This document shows, piece after piece, positions 8,639 to 17,105 of a DNA stretch of 64,000 nt. Where the stretch lies: the NCBI GenBank assembly GCA_052090825.1, contig JBQDBK010000006.1, positions 45,387-109,386 of the forward strand, given 5' to 3'. This DNA comes from JBQDBK01 sp052090825 (GTDB lineage: Bacteria > Bacillota > Clostridia > Tissierellales > Peptoniphilaceae). Numbering within the stretch: the stretch's first letter is position 1; each line of letters opens with the position of its first letter. A program made the position numbers and the translations under genes. The notes beneath the pieces are model-generated. The model was not told the origin of the DNA, searched no databases, and saw nothing but the letters and a program-made list of their open reading frames with translations.

Positions 8639-9241
8639 ATGAAAAATAGAGCAAAGCCAATTGAAAATCTAGTAAGAGAATTAAATAAATTACCAGGAAT
8701 TGGAAGTAAAACAGCTCAGAGATTAGCCTATCATATAATAGATTTAGAAGTAAAAGATGTAAAAGTTTTGGCTGATTCAATAGTAGATGCTAAAGAAAAT
8801 GTAAAGCAATGTAGTGTGTGCTGTAATTTTACGGATTCTGATCCTTGTAATATTTGTAGCGATTTTAAAAGAGATGAATCTATTATATGCGTTGTAGAAT
8901 ATCCTAAAGATGTTGAGGCCATGGAAAGATCTAATTGCTATCATGGGAAATATCACGTGTTACATGGGGTAATATCTCCAAATAAAGGTATAGGACCAGC
9001 TAATCTTAAAATAAGAGAATTATTAAAAAGGCTTGAAGATGATAAAGTTGAAGAAATAATTATAGCAACTAATCCTACTGTAGAAGGAGATACCACAGCC
9101 CTTTATATATCAAGATTAATTCATCCTTTAGGGATAAAAACTACAAGAATAGCGTATGGACTTCCAGTGGGAGGAGATTTGGAATATTATGATGATGTTA
9201 CAATTTCTACTGCCATGGAAAATAGAAGAGAATTAAAATAA
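8639..9241 (+). CDS. recR: Recombination protein RecR
   Basis: 200 residues, the usual length. RecR works with RecO/RecF to load RecA on gapped DNA. Order: N-terminal helix-hairpin-helix (LPGIGSKTAQRLA, about residues 17-29), a four-Cys zinc finger (CSVCCNFTDSDPCNIC, about 58-73), then a Toprim domain starting ICVVEYPKDVEAMER (about 82-96) with the later TNPTVEGDTTA segment, and the C-terminal ARGLPxGG-like motif as AYGLPVGGDLEYYDD. Last gene of the dnaX operon. Confidence 0.95.
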   Translation: MKNRAKPIENLVRELNKLPGIGSKTAQRLAYHIIDLEVKDVKVLADSIVDAKENVKQCSVCCNFTDSDPCNICSDFKRDESIICVVEYPKDVEAMERSNCYHGKYHVLHGVISPNKGIGPANLKIRELLKRLEDDKVEEIIIATNPTVEGDTTALYISRLIHPLGIKTTRIAYGLPVGGDLEYYDDVTISTAMENRRELK

Positions 9242-9386
9242 TAAAATTAATTATATTCCCTCTTGTCAATAAGGATAAGGGGGTTTAAATAATTTAATGA
9301 TGAATAAATATATATGTGTATGTTTGTTTATTTATATGGGTATTTATATATATACTCATTTATAAATTTTGAAAGGATGTGTTAAG

Positions 9387-11273
9387 TTGTTTTTTGATGA
9401 TGACAAAGATAAAAAAATTAAATTTGATAAAAAAGGATCTAATAATAAAAACTTCAATAATGGGCCAATGATTATTTATTATATATTGGCTATAGTTTTA
9501 ATTTTTTCAATCCAATATTTTATAGGTAATAAATTTTCTACAAAAACTGAAGTAAAAGAGGTAAATTATAGTACTTTTTTAGATTATGTAGAAAGTAAAA
9601 AGGTAAGTGTGGCTCATGTATTAGATAAAGAAATAAGATTTGAAGTTAAAAATGAAAAAGGAGAAATAGAAAGTTATAAAACTGCTAGCTTTAATGATCC
9701 TAATTTAGTAGAACAGCTACAAAATAACAACGTAAAGTTTGATAGAGACTATCCAAAGGAAGTAAATTCTTTTGTAGCTTGGATAATATCATTTGCAAGT
9801 ACAATATTAGTTTTTGTAGTGGTATGGTTTATTTTGTCAAAAGTACTTTTTAAAAAAATGGGTCAAGGTGGCGGAGTAGGACCTATGAGTTTTGGCAAAA
9901 GTAATGCTAAAATTTATGTACAGTCTACTGATGGTATAAAATTTACTAATGTAGCGGGACAAGATGAAGCAAAAGAAGCTTTAACAGAAATAGTAGATTT
10001 CTTACACAATCCTAAAAAATATACTGCTATTGGAGCGAAACTACCTAAAGGAGCTTTACTAGTAGGTCCTCCGGGAACTGGAAAAACTCTTTTGGCTAAG
10101 GCTGTAGCAGGAGAAGCAAATGTACCTTTCTTTTCGATATCGGGTTCTGAATTCGTTGAAATGTTTGTTGGTTTAGGAGCTGCCAAGGTTAGAGATTTAT
10201 TTAAGCAAGCTTCAGAAAAAGCTCCATGCATAGTTTTTATAGACGAGATAGATACTATAGGTAAAAAAAGAGACGGCGCTGGTTTATCAGGAAATGATGA
10301 AAGAGAACAAACTTTAAACCAATTACTTGCAGAAATGGATGGATTTGAGGGTAAAGAAGGAGTAGTTATTTTAGCTGCAACAAATAGACCAGAATCTCTA
10401 GATCCAGCTTTACTAAGACCTGGACGTTTTGATAGAAGAGTTCCAGTGGAATTACCAGATTTAGCTGGGAGAGAAGCTATATTAAAGGTACATGCCAAAG
10501 ACATTATTAAAGAAGAAGATATAGATTATAATCAAGTTGCAAAAGCTACAGCTGGGGCAAGTGGTGCGGAATTAGCAAATATGATTAATGAAGCAGCTTT
10601 AAGGGCAGTTAGAGAAGGAAGAAATAAAATGTCTCAAAGAGATATTGAAGAATCTGTAGAAGTTGTTTTAGCTGGTTATGAAAGAAAAAATGCTGTTATT
10701 TCTCAAAAGGAAAAAGAAATTATAGCTTATCATGAAGTTGGTCATGCGCTTGTAGCAGCTATGCAAAAAGAATCTGCGCCCGTTCATAAAATAACTATTG
10801 TTCCTAGAACAAGTGGAGCTTTAGGTTATACTATGCAGGTAGACGAGGAAGAAAAATTCTTAATGTCTAAAGAAGATTTATTTAATAAGATAGTAACTCT
10901 CACAGGAGGTAGATCTGCCGAAGAATTAATATTTAATATGAGAACTTCAGGAGCTTCCAATGATATAGAAAAAGCGACAAAAATTGCTAGGGCTATGATT
11001 ACTAAATTTGGTATGAGTGATGAATTTGGTTTTGTTGCAATGGAAACTCAAACAAATAAGTATTTAGGTGGAGATAGTTCTTTAAGTTGTTCTCCTAAGA
11101 CGGAAAGTAAAATTGATGATGCTGTTAATAGATTAATTGAATCAGCTCATGAAAAAGCTATAAATATTCTAAAAGAGAATATAAATGCTCTTCATGAAAT
11201 ATCAGCTTATTTATTAAAAAAAGAAACAATAACAGGAGAAGAATTTATGGAAATATTAAAAAGTCATGAGTAA
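9387..11273 (+). CDS. ftsH: ATP-dependent zinc metalloprotease FtsH
   Basis: 628 residues; a membrane-bound hexameric AAA+ protease that degrades misfolded membrane and regulatory proteins. Two transmembrane segments (about residues 24-43 and 130-156) flank the extracytoplasmic domain. The AAA module has Walker A GPPGTGKT, Walker B IVFIDEIDTIG and the SRH segment (NRPESLDPALLRPGRFDRR). The protease has HEVGH as the zinc motif (Val where Ala is commoner) and SNDIEKAT supplying the third ligand. A TTG at 9387 is chosen as start because AAAGGATGTG lies 5 bases upstream; a TTG 18 bases earlier has no ribosome binding site. Confidence 0.95.
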   Translation: MFFDDDKDKKIKFDKKGSNNKNFNNGPMIIYYILAIVLIFSIQYFIGNKFSTKTEVKEVNYSTFLDYVESKKVSVAHVLDKEIRFEVKNEKGEIESYKTASFNDPNLVEQLQNNNVKFDRDYPKEVNSFVAWIISFASTILVFVVVWFILSKVLFKKMGQGGGVGPMSFGKSNAKIYVQSTDGIKFTNVAGQDEAKEALTEIVDFLHNPKKYTAIGAKLPKGALLVGPPGTGKTLLAKAVAGEANVPFFSISGSEFVEMFVGLGAAKVRDLFKQASEKAPCIVFIDEIDTIGKKRDGAGLSGNDEREQTLNQLLAEMDGFEGKEGVVILAATNRPESLDPALLRPGRFDRRVPVELPDLAGREAILKVHAKDIIKEEDIDYNQVAKATAGASGAELANMINEAALRAVREGRNKMSQRDIEESVEVVLAGYERKNAVISQKEKEIIAYHEVGHALVAAMQKESAPVHKITIVPRTSGALGYTMQVDEEEKFLMSKEDLFNKIVTLTGGRSAEELIFNMRTSGASNDIEKATKIARAMITKFGMSDEFGFVAMETQTNKYLGGDSSLSCSPKTESKIDDAVNRLIESAHEKAINILKENINALHEISAYLLKKETITGEEFMEILKSHE

Positions 11274-11274
11274 T

Positions 11275-11314
11275 AAAATAAAGTCCCATGTTAATTAACG
11301 TGGGACTTTATTTT
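11275..11314 (+). terminator. Terminator after ftsH
   Basis: A 16-bp stem (11275-11290 with 11299-11314, one G-T pair), T-rich 3' arm, directly after the ftsH stop. Confidence 0.88.
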
Positions 11315-11606
11315 ATTTGTTATTTAAGATTGTTAAACGAGTGAAGCGAAAATTACTTACTATATGCATCCGAAGAAGTGCTTTATAAGCAAAAATCACC
11401 AAGTAATTATAATAAAACATATGTAAGAACAATAACAACTTGATATAATATTTGATAAGTTAAGTGTAAAATAATACTAAGTTTCGTTTAGAATAGATAA
11501 AATAATTCTTTGAATATTTACTTAAAGTTAAAATGAGATTAAAATTTGAACAAAGTGAAATTAAGTATCTTGATTTGCTAGTTATTAATAAAAAATAATA
11601 ATACTG
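11315..11606. other. Gene-free stretch
   Basis: About 290 bases between the ftsH terminator and the terminator of the small basic protein gene. No open frame with a ribosome binding site on either strand, no tRNA and no clear repeat. The less AT-rich patch at about 11340-11400 could be remnant coding or RNA sequence but matches nothing recognised. Confidence 0.5.
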
Positions 11607-11639
11607 AAAAAATACCCATTTTTTATAGGTATTTTTTTT
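11607..11639 (-). terminator. Terminator after the 52-residue ORF
   Basis: A 9-bp stem (AAAAATACC with GGTATTTTT) and a T tract in the minus-strand direction, 8 bases past the stop of the small gene. Confidence 0.7.
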
Positions 11640-11646
11640 AGAATTA

Positions 11647-11805
11647 TTATTTTTTAAACTTATTCCTGGCCTTGATTCTAGAGCTATAGTATAAAATTTT
11701 ACCAGCTCTAACTGGATTTATAATAGTAGTTTTTTTCTTTCCTATATTTTTAATTTTTTTCTTAGCAACTTTAGTTGCTATTTTCATAAGCGTTTTTTTT
11801 AACAT
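11647..11805 (-). CDS. Small, highly basic protein (52 residues), unknown function
   Basis: An ATG at 11805 is preceded by GGGAGATGAG at good spacing and opens a 52-codon frame ending at 11647. The protein starts MLKKTLMKIATKVAKKKIKN, continues IGKKKTTIINPVRAGKILYY and ends SSRIKARNKFKK: about one third Lys/Arg, no Cys, acidic residues absent. A hairpin with a T tract follows the stop. Ribosome binding site, stop and terminator together support a real gene despite its size. It could be a nucleic-acid-binding or membrane-associated amphipathic peptide; no family recognised. Confidence 0.6.
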   Translation of the reverse strand: MLKKTLMKIATKVAKKKIKNIGKKKTTIINPVRAGKILYYSSRIKARNKFKK

Positions 11806-11873
11806 AAACTCATCTCCCAAATAAATATAATATTTAATTAATATATACCACTTTTAATAATATATATTTAAAA

Positions 11874-12695
11874 TTAATTAAATTTTTTGAAATTAGGATT
11901 AATTGAATTTTCGATTTTGTAATTTATAGCTTCATTGTAAGCATTTTTATTAATATATTTATAATCGAGCATTTTTTTTAAAACTATTTTCTGTCTATTA
12001 AAACTATTTTTGTTTAAGCTTATAAAATAAGTTTTTCCATCTATTTTAACCTTATCAATGAATTCACCATCTATTTGGTCAGATCTCAATATAATTGGAG
12101 AATAATAAGAAGGTGATTTTGTAATAGAAGCAATTAAAGCACACTCAGCTAAATTTAGCTCATCTACATTTTTATTGAAATATCTTATAGAAGCTTGTTC
12201 GACTCCAAAGCTATTTTGGCCTAGATTAATTGTATTTAAATATTTTTCTAATATAGTATTTTTTTCTAAATTTCTTTCTATTCTTATTGATAAATAAGCT
12301 TCTTGTATTTTTCTATTCAAGGTTTTTTCAGGGGTTAAGTAAGTATTTTTAACTAGTTGTTGAGTTATGGTAGATCCACCTCTTACAAGAGAACCAGACC
12401 TCAAATTGTCTCTAATAGAACCTAATATAGCTATGGGATCTACTCCAGGATGAATTTTAAACCTATGGTCTTCTATAGCTATAAAGGCATTTTCTAAATT
12501 ATCTGGAATAGAGTTTAGTTCTTTATAATTTTTAGTCTTTAAATTTCTAAGCTCTGAATAATTTATTTCAGGGCATGTAGATATTGCTATATAAGTTTTT
12601 GGAATAATAAATATTGAAAAAATTATTAAGATTATAATTAATAAAAATTTTAAAGGTTTAAATCTCTTTTTATTTTTTCTTCTATTACTAGCCAT
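11874..12695 (-). CDS. Monofunctional peptidoglycan glycosyltransferase (GT51)
   Basis: 273 residues. GT51 enzymes polymerise lipid II into glycan strands at the outer face of the membrane. One N-terminal membrane anchor (about residues 15-35) follows a very basic start. Catalytic motifs: AIEDHRFKIHPGVD (first catalytic Glu), GGSTITQQLVKN, RKIQEAYLSIRIER and KYLNTINLGQNSFGVEQAS. The protein ends soon after the GT fold, with no transpeptidase domain, so it is a monofunctional transglycosylase rather than a full class A PBP. AGAGGTGAC precedes the ATG. It is divergent from hflX. Confidence 0.9.
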   Translation of the reverse strand: MASNRRKNKKRFKPLKFLLIIILIIFSIFIIPKTYIAISTCPEINYSELRNLKTKNYKELNSIPDNLENAFIAIEDHRFKIHPGVDPIAILGSIRDNLRSGSLVRGGSTITQQLVKNTYLTPEKTLNRKIQEAYLSIRIERNLEKNTILEKYLNTINLGQNSFGVEQASIRYFNKNVDELNLAECALIASITKSPSYYSPIILRSDQIDGEFIDKVKIDGKTYFISLNKNSFNRQKIVLKKMLDYKYINKNAYNEAINYKIENSINPNFKKFN

Positions 12696-12771
12696 ATGTC
12701 ACCTCTTTTTAATTATTATATCATGATTAGTAAAAATATCAGCTTATAATATATATATAAAGTCTAAGATA

Positions 12772-12800
12772 TTTAAAAGATTTGAAATTTACTGTATAAT
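12772..12800 (+). promoter_or_regulatory. Promoter placing the hflX start codon at +1
   Basis: TTTAAA (12772-12777), a 17-base spacer and TATAAT (12795-12800). The expected transcription start falls on the ATG at 12807, and there is no ribosome binding site in the intervening GGATAT. Confidence 0.5.
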
Positions 12801-12806
12801 GGATAT

Positions 12807-14108
12807 ATGGAAAAAATTACAGAATTAGATATAGAGAGAGTTATAGTAGTAGGAACTGATATAGGGGCAAGACCCTATAGTTTAGATACTTCAATTAAAG
12901 AATTAGAAGAGTTGGTTAAAGCTGCAGGAGCTGAAGTAGTAGGAGTTGTTACTCAAAATATTGATAAATATTCTCCTAAATTTTTAATTGGAACTGGAAA
13001 AATTAAAGAAATTAGAGATATGGTACCAGTGTTGGAAGTTGATATAGTCTTATTTAATGATGAACTTTCAGGAGTTCAGTTAAGAAATTTAGAAGACTTT
13101 TTTAATGAAGGTAAAGGATTTTTTGAAAAGAAAGTAAAAGTTTTAGATAGAACAAATTTAATATTAGATATATTTGCACAGAGAGCTACAACCTATGAGG
13201 GAAAACTTCAAGTAGAATTAGCTCAATTACAATACCAACTTCCTAGACTTTTAGGGATAGATGGTTGGTCCAGAACTGGAGGGGGAATAGGAACTCGTGG
13301 ACCTGGTGAACAAATAATAGAAACTGATAGAAGAAGACTTTTAAGAGAAATTGATACAATAAAAGAAAAATTAAAGAAATCAGAAAAAACTCGTACTACT
13401 ATGAGGAGTAACAGGTCAGAAAGTGATATATATACAGTATCCTTAGTGGGATATACCAATGCTGGAAAATCTACTATATTAAATAGGTTAAAAAGCTCTG
13501 ATTCAAAAGATGTTTTTGTTAAGAATATGTTATTTGCTACCTTAGACCCAAATTCAAGAAAAGCAAAGTTATTAAATGGCATGGACTTTATAATTTCTGA
13601 TACAGTAGGGTTTGTATCTAAATTGCCTACAAAACTAGTTGAAGCTTTTAAGTCCACTCTTGAAGAAATAAAGTATTCAGATTTAATAATACATGTTATA
13701 GATGCTTCAAGTGAAGATTTGGAAATTCAGTATTCTACAACTATGGGAATTTTAAAAGATTTAGAAATTAGAGATACTAAAATATTGACAGTATTTAATA
13801 AAATGGACAGAGTAGAAGATGACAATCTTATGATAAATCCAGAACATGGAGAAAACAGAATATATATATCTGCTAAAGAAGATGAAGACTTAAATGTTTT
13901 ATTAAAAGCAATAGAAGATAATCTTCCTGATAAATTTAAAAAGGTGGAACTTTTAATAGATTATAATAATTCTAATATACTTTCAGAAATATTAGATAAT
14001 CACAATTATGAAAATTTAGAATATTTAAATGAAGGAGTGAAAGTAGAAGTTACTTTAAATATAGCAGAATATAATAAATTTAAGGAATTTGTGATAAAAA
14101 ATGTATAG
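12807..14108 (+). CDS. hflX: GTPase HflX, ribosome-splitting factor
   Basis: 433 residues. HflX binds and dissociates stalled 50S/70S ribosomes and is often heat-induced. The N-terminal nucleotide-binding domain starts ERVIVVGTDIG, followed by the Gly-rich linker of the family (GTRGPGEQ at about 166-173) and a coiled coil. The G domain has G1 GYTNAGKST, G3 DTVGF and G4 NKMD. The N-terminus aligns with family starts, so the ATG is believed although no ribosome binding site precedes it. Its stop overlaps yigZ by 8 bases; yigZ, a CoA-binding protein and nadE follow with little or no spacing, forming one operon. Confidence 0.93.
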   Translation: MEKITELDIERVIVVGTDIGARPYSLDTSIKELEELVKAAGAEVVGVVTQNIDKYSPKFLIGTGKIKEIRDMVPVLEVDIVLFNDELSGVQLRNLEDFFNEGKGFFEKKVKVLDRTNLILDIFAQRATTYEGKLQVELAQLQYQLPRLLGIDGWSRTGGGIGTRGPGEQIIETDRRRLLREIDTIKEKLKKSEKTRTTMRSNRSESDIYTVSLVGYTNAGKSTILNRLKSSDSKDVFVKNMLFATLDPNSRKAKLLNGMDFIISDTVGFVSKLPTKLVEAFKSTLEEIKYSDLIIHVIDASSEDLEIQYSTTMGILKDLEIRDTKILTVFNKMDRVEDDNLMINPEHGENRIYISAKEDEDLNVLLKAIEDNLPDKFKKVELLIDYNNSNILSEILDNHNYENLEYLNEGVKVEVTLNIAEYNKFKEFVIKNV

Positions 14109-14745
14109 AAGTTTTTTAAAAAATGGGCAAGATGAATTTGTAGAAAAGAAATCTAAATTTATAGGATACGGTTTTAAAGTTTATTCTGAAGAAGAAGCTT
14201 TAAAAAGAATAGAAGAAATAAAGAAAAGACATAAGGATGCAAATCATAATTGTAGTGCTTATATAATTGGAGAAGATAAATTAATTCAAAGATATAGTGA
14301 TGATGGTGAACCTTCTGGAACAGCAGGGATACCAATACTAGAAGTTTTAAAAAAAGAAGACTTAACCAATGTATTAGTAATTGTCACAAGATACTTTGGA
14401 GGGATTCTTTTAGGTGCAGGTGGTTTAGTAAGAGCCTATTCAAAAGGGTCAAAGATGGTAATAGATGCATCTATTCCTGTTGAAATACAAGATTTTGAAA
14501 AAATTAAAATAAGCTATGACTACACTTTTCACGGAGCCATAAACAATTATTTAATAAAAAATAATTATAAGATTTTAAATGAAAAATTTACAGACGATGT
14601 ATCTATTGAAGTTCATAAGTCTGTTAATGATTTTAATTTGATCAAGGAATTGAAGGATTTAACATCTGCAAATATAAAAATAAAGTTATTAAGACTTGAA
14701 CAATTACCTGTAAGAGATGGAAATATAATTTATGGAGGTATGTAA
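14101..14745 (+). CDS. YigZ / IMPACT family protein
   Basis: 214 residues. The N-terminal UPF0029 (IMPACT) domain has the signature DANHNCSAYIIG and YSDDGEPSGTAGIPILEVL followed by VIVTRYFGGILLGAGGLVRAYS, which is diagnostic. The C-terminal part is the small ferredoxin-like domain. Eukaryotic IMPACT modulates translation control through GCN1; bacterial homologues are poorly characterised. It overlaps hflX by 8 bases and shares one base with the next start, implying translational coupling, which fits a ribosome- or stress-linked role. Confidence 0.9.
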   Translation: MYRSFLKNGQDEFVEKKSKFIGYGFKVYSEEEALKRIEEIKKRHKDANHNCSAYIIGEDKLIQRYSDDGEPSGTAGIPILEVLKKEDLTNVLVIVTRYFGGILLGAGGLVRAYSKGSKMVIDASIPVEIQDFEKIKISYDYTFHGAINNYLIKNNYKILNEKFTDDVSIEVHKSVNDFNLIKELKDLTSANIKIKLLRLEQLPVRDGNIIYGGM

Positions 14746-15122
14746 TGAGTTTAAAAGAAGAAATGATGAATAAAAAAAGTTGGGCTATTATAGGAATAAC
14801 TGATAAAGAAGATAAGTATGGATATAAGATTCCAGTCTTAATGAAAGAACATGATTATAAAGTAGTGGGAATAAATCCTAAAATGGAAGAATTAGAGGGA
14901 ATAAAAATTTATTCTAATTTAAAGGATATTCCAGGGGAAATAGATGTAATAAATATGATAGTTAATCCTAAAATAGCTAGAATTTATCTAAAAGAAGCTA
15001 AAGAGTTAGGGATAGAAAATGTATTTTTCCAACCAGGATCTTATAATAGCGAAACAATTGAATTAGCAGAAGAACTAGGTTTTAATATTGTTTTAGACTG
15101 TGTCTATGCTACATTAAAATAG
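14745..15122 (+). CDS. CoA-binding (Rossmann-fold) protein, YccU-like
   Basis: 125 residues forming a single CoA-binding Rossmann domain as in YccU and the N-domain of succinyl-CoA synthetase alpha. Visible: SWAIIGITDKEDKYGYKI (nucleotide loop), VVGINPKMEELEGIKIYSNLKDIP and VFFQPGSYNSETIELAEELG. In this family the protein binds CoA without known catalysis. The start shares its A with the yigZ stop codon (TAATG), so it is coupled to that gene. Confidence 0.88.
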   Translation: MSLKEEMMNKKSWAIIGITDKEDKYGYKIPVLMKEHDYKVVGINPKMEELEGIKIYSNLKDIPGEIDVINMIVNPKIARIYLKEAKELGIENVFFQPGSYNSETIELAEELGFNIVLDCVYATLK

Positions 15123-15133
15123 AAGGAGACTTT

Positions 15134-15856
15134 ATGAATAAAGAGATAGATCATATAGTAAAGTGGATAAGAAAACAAGTAGAAGGAGCAGGAGCTAAGG
15201 GTGTGATATTAGGTTTAAGTGGAGGAATTGATTCAGCGGTGGTAGCAGCGTTAGCTAAAAAAGCTTTTCCAGAAACTACACTTGGACTTATAATGCCTTG
15301 TGAAAGTTCCGAAGAGGATGAGGCGGATGCAAGGTTAGTTGCTGATTCAATAAAGTTAAATATAAAAAAAGTAGACTTAACTAATACTTTTAAAACTCTT
15401 TTAAAAGACTCTTTTTATAGTGAAAATATTATGGCTAGGTCAAATATAAAACCTAGACTTAGGATGACAACCTTATACTATTATGGACAAGATTTAGGCT
15501 ACTTAGTTGCTGGTTGTTCAAATAAATCAGAATTTTATACTGGGTACTTTACTAAGTATGGAGATAGTGGTTCAGATTTAATACCCTTAGCTGAATTTTT
15601 AAAAGATGAGGTTTATGAACTAGCAAAAGAGTTGGGAATACCTGAAAAGATTATAAATAAAAATCCAACAGCAGGCTTGTTTGAAAATCAAACAGATGAA
15701 AAAGAAATGGGATTTACTTATAAAGAATTGAATTCTTATATAAGAGGAGAAAAGGTAGATTTTAACATAGAGGAAAAAATAAAAAAAATGCATAGCAATT
15801 CAGAACATAAAAGAAACTATGCTCCAATATACAAAAGAAGTGACGTAAAAAATTAA
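15134..15856 (+). CDS. nadE: NH3-dependent NAD+ synthetase
   Basis: 240 residues. NadE adenylates nicotinic acid adenine dinucleotide and amidates it to NAD+. It has the ATP-pyrophosphatase P loop GLSGGIDSAVVAAL (about residues 27-40), ARSNIKPRLRMTTLYY at the dimer interface and GYFTKYGDSGSDLIPLAEF. No glutaminase domain is attached, so ammonia should be the direct nitrogen donor, which suits an amino-acid-fermenting anaerobe. GAAGGAG precedes the ATG. Last gene of the hflX operon. Confidence 0.93.
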   Translation: MNKEIDHIVKWIRKQVEGAGAKGVILGLSGGIDSAVVAALAKKAFPETTLGLIMPCESSEEDEADARLVADSIKLNIKKVDLTNTFKTLLKDSFYSENIMARSNIKPRLRMTTLYYYGQDLGYLVAGCSNKSEFYTGYFTKYGDSGSDLIPLAEFLKDEVYELAKELGIPEKIINKNPTAGLFENQTDEKEMGFTYKELNSYIRGEKVDFNIEEKIKKMHSNSEHKRNYAPIYKRSDVKN

Positions 15857-15897
15857 AAATATAGGCAAACATAATTTATATGTTTGCCTATATTTTT
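15855..15897 (+). terminator. Terminator after nadE
   Basis: A perfect 19-bp stem (15855-15873 with 15879-15897), 5-base loop and T-rich 3' arm, starting at the nadE stop. Confidence 0.92.
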
Positions 15898-15937
15898 AAT
15901 TTTAAAAGATGAATTTTATATTTAAAAGATAATAAGA

Positions 15938-15971
15938 TTTTAAATCATGAAATTGCTTTCATAATTTAAAA
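15938..15971. promoter_or_regulatory. 34-bp near-perfect palindrome upstream of the dehydrogenase promoter
   Basis: Two 15-base arms (15938-15952 and 15957-15971) match at 14 of 15 positions around TTGC. It ends 7 bases before the -35 box. No T tract follows, so it looks like an operator rather than a terminator; the cognate regulator is unknown. Confidence 0.5.
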
Positions 15972-15977
15972 ACTGCC

Positions 15978-16006
15978 TTGAAAAAGAATAAGAAGTATTA
16001 TACAAT
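15978..16006 (+). promoter_or_regulatory. Promoter of the 2-hydroxyacid dehydrogenase gene
   Basis: TTGAAA (15978-15983), a 17-base spacer and TACAAT (16001-16006). AAGGAGAG follows about 11 bases before the ATG. Confidence 0.7.
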
Positions 16007-16062
16007 TGACTTGTATGTAATAAGGTTTATCTTTACATAAAAAAGAAAAGGAGAGATTTTAG

Positions 16063-17007
16063 ATGAAAGCTTTAGTTGTAGATTATATGTCAGATGTCAT
16101 TGATGAGGAACTGAAAAAATTAGGTTTTGAAGTAGATAAAGAAATGCTTCCAACTAGTGAAAAATTAGCAGAAATGATCGAACCATATGATCTTTTAGTA
16201 ATGAGAGTTGATCCATTTGTAACTAAGGAAGTTATTGATAATGCTAAAAATTTAAAAGCTATATTAGTTGGTTCTGTAGGAACTAACCATATTGACTTAG
16301 ATTATGCTAAAGAAAAAAATATTGAAGTTAGAAATTCACCAGGTTTAAATGCAAATGCTGTTGCAGAGTTAGTCATAGGTAAAATGCTTGAAATTTATAG
16401 AAATTTATATGAAGCTCAAAGTGAAATAAAGAATAAAGGAATCTGGAATAAATATAGATGGATAGGTAGAGAACTTAGAAATAAAACTCTAGGAATAATT
16501 GGACTTGGAGCTATAGGTAGACGTGTAGCTGAGATTGCAAATGTATTCCATATGGATATAATCGCTTATGATGCTTTTATAAAACCAGAAGATAATAAGC
16601 TTGAATATGTAAAAATGGTAACACTTGATGAAGTTATAGAACAATCTGACTTTGTTACTCTTCATATACCATTAACTCCTGATACTAAAGATATGTTTAA
16701 TGAAGAATCAATTAACAGAATGAAAGATGGCGCAGTTATCATAAATGCAGCTCGTGGTGGAGTTGTTAATGAAGAAGCTCTTTATACTTATATAAAGAAT
16801 GGTAAGTTAGGTGGAGCTAGTATAGATACATTTACTGGGGAACTTGGAACTGGTGGACTTGATACTCAAGACGTACCAGTAGAATCTCCATTATTTGAAC
16901 TTGATAGATTATATGTTACTCCACACGTTGGTGGTTCAACAATTGATGCTCAAGATGACATTGGAAGATTAATTGTAAAAAATACAAAAGATATTTTTAA
17001 TTTATAA
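16063..17007 (+). CDS. D-2-hydroxyacid dehydrogenase (NAD-dependent)
   Basis: 314 residues of the D-isomer-specific 2-hydroxyacid dehydrogenase family (D-lactate, hydroxyisocaproate, 3-phosphoglycerate and hydroxypyruvate reductases). Rossmann loop GIIGLGAIGRR (about residues 144-154) with an acidic residue after the next strand (IAYDAF), favouring NAD. Catalytic triad: Arg in NAARGGVVNEE, Glu in DTFTGE and His in TPHVGGST. There is no ACT domain and no serC neighbour, so a fermentative reductase that regenerates NAD+ is as likely as SerA. Codon use includes more GTT/ACT than neighbours, and the gene has a strong promoter and palindrome, suggesting high, regulated expression. Confidence 0.88.
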   Translation: MKALVVDYMSDVIDEELKKLGFEVDKEMLPTSEKLAEMIEPYDLLVMRVDPFVTKEVIDNAKNLKAILVGSVGTNHIDLDYAKEKNIEVRNSPGLNANAVAELVIGKMLEIYRNLYEAQSEIKNKGIWNKYRWIGRELRNKTLGIIGLGAIGRRVAEIANVFHMDIIAYDAFIKPEDNKLEYVKMVTLDEVIEQSDFVTLHIPLTPDTKDMFNEESINRMKDGAVIINAARGGVVNEEALYTYIKNGKLGGASIDTFTGELGTGGLDTQDVPVESPLFELDRLYVTPHVGGSTIDAQDDIGRLIVKNTKDIFNL

Positions 17008-17030
17008 TTTTAAATAATTTAATTAAAAAT

Positions 17031-17060
17031 CCCACAAATTTAAAATTTGTGGGTCCTTTT
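17031..17060 (+). terminator. Terminator after the dehydrogenase
   Basis: CCCACAAATT (17031-17040) pairs with AATTTGTGGG (17044-17053); a T-rich run follows. Confidence 0.88.
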
Positions 17061-17105
17061 TATATATAATAAAAAATTGTATAATCTTAAAAAGAGGTGA
17101 TTATT

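Noticed and set aside
9242..9368. Hairpin between recR and ftsH as a terminator
   Set aside because: The CCCTCTTGTC / AAGGATAAGGGGG pairing is weak and is followed by no T tract.
11340..11400. Relic tRNA or rRNA fragment in the ftsH downstream region
   Set aside because: Composition is less AT-rich, but no cloverleaf or conserved rRNA segment could be built.
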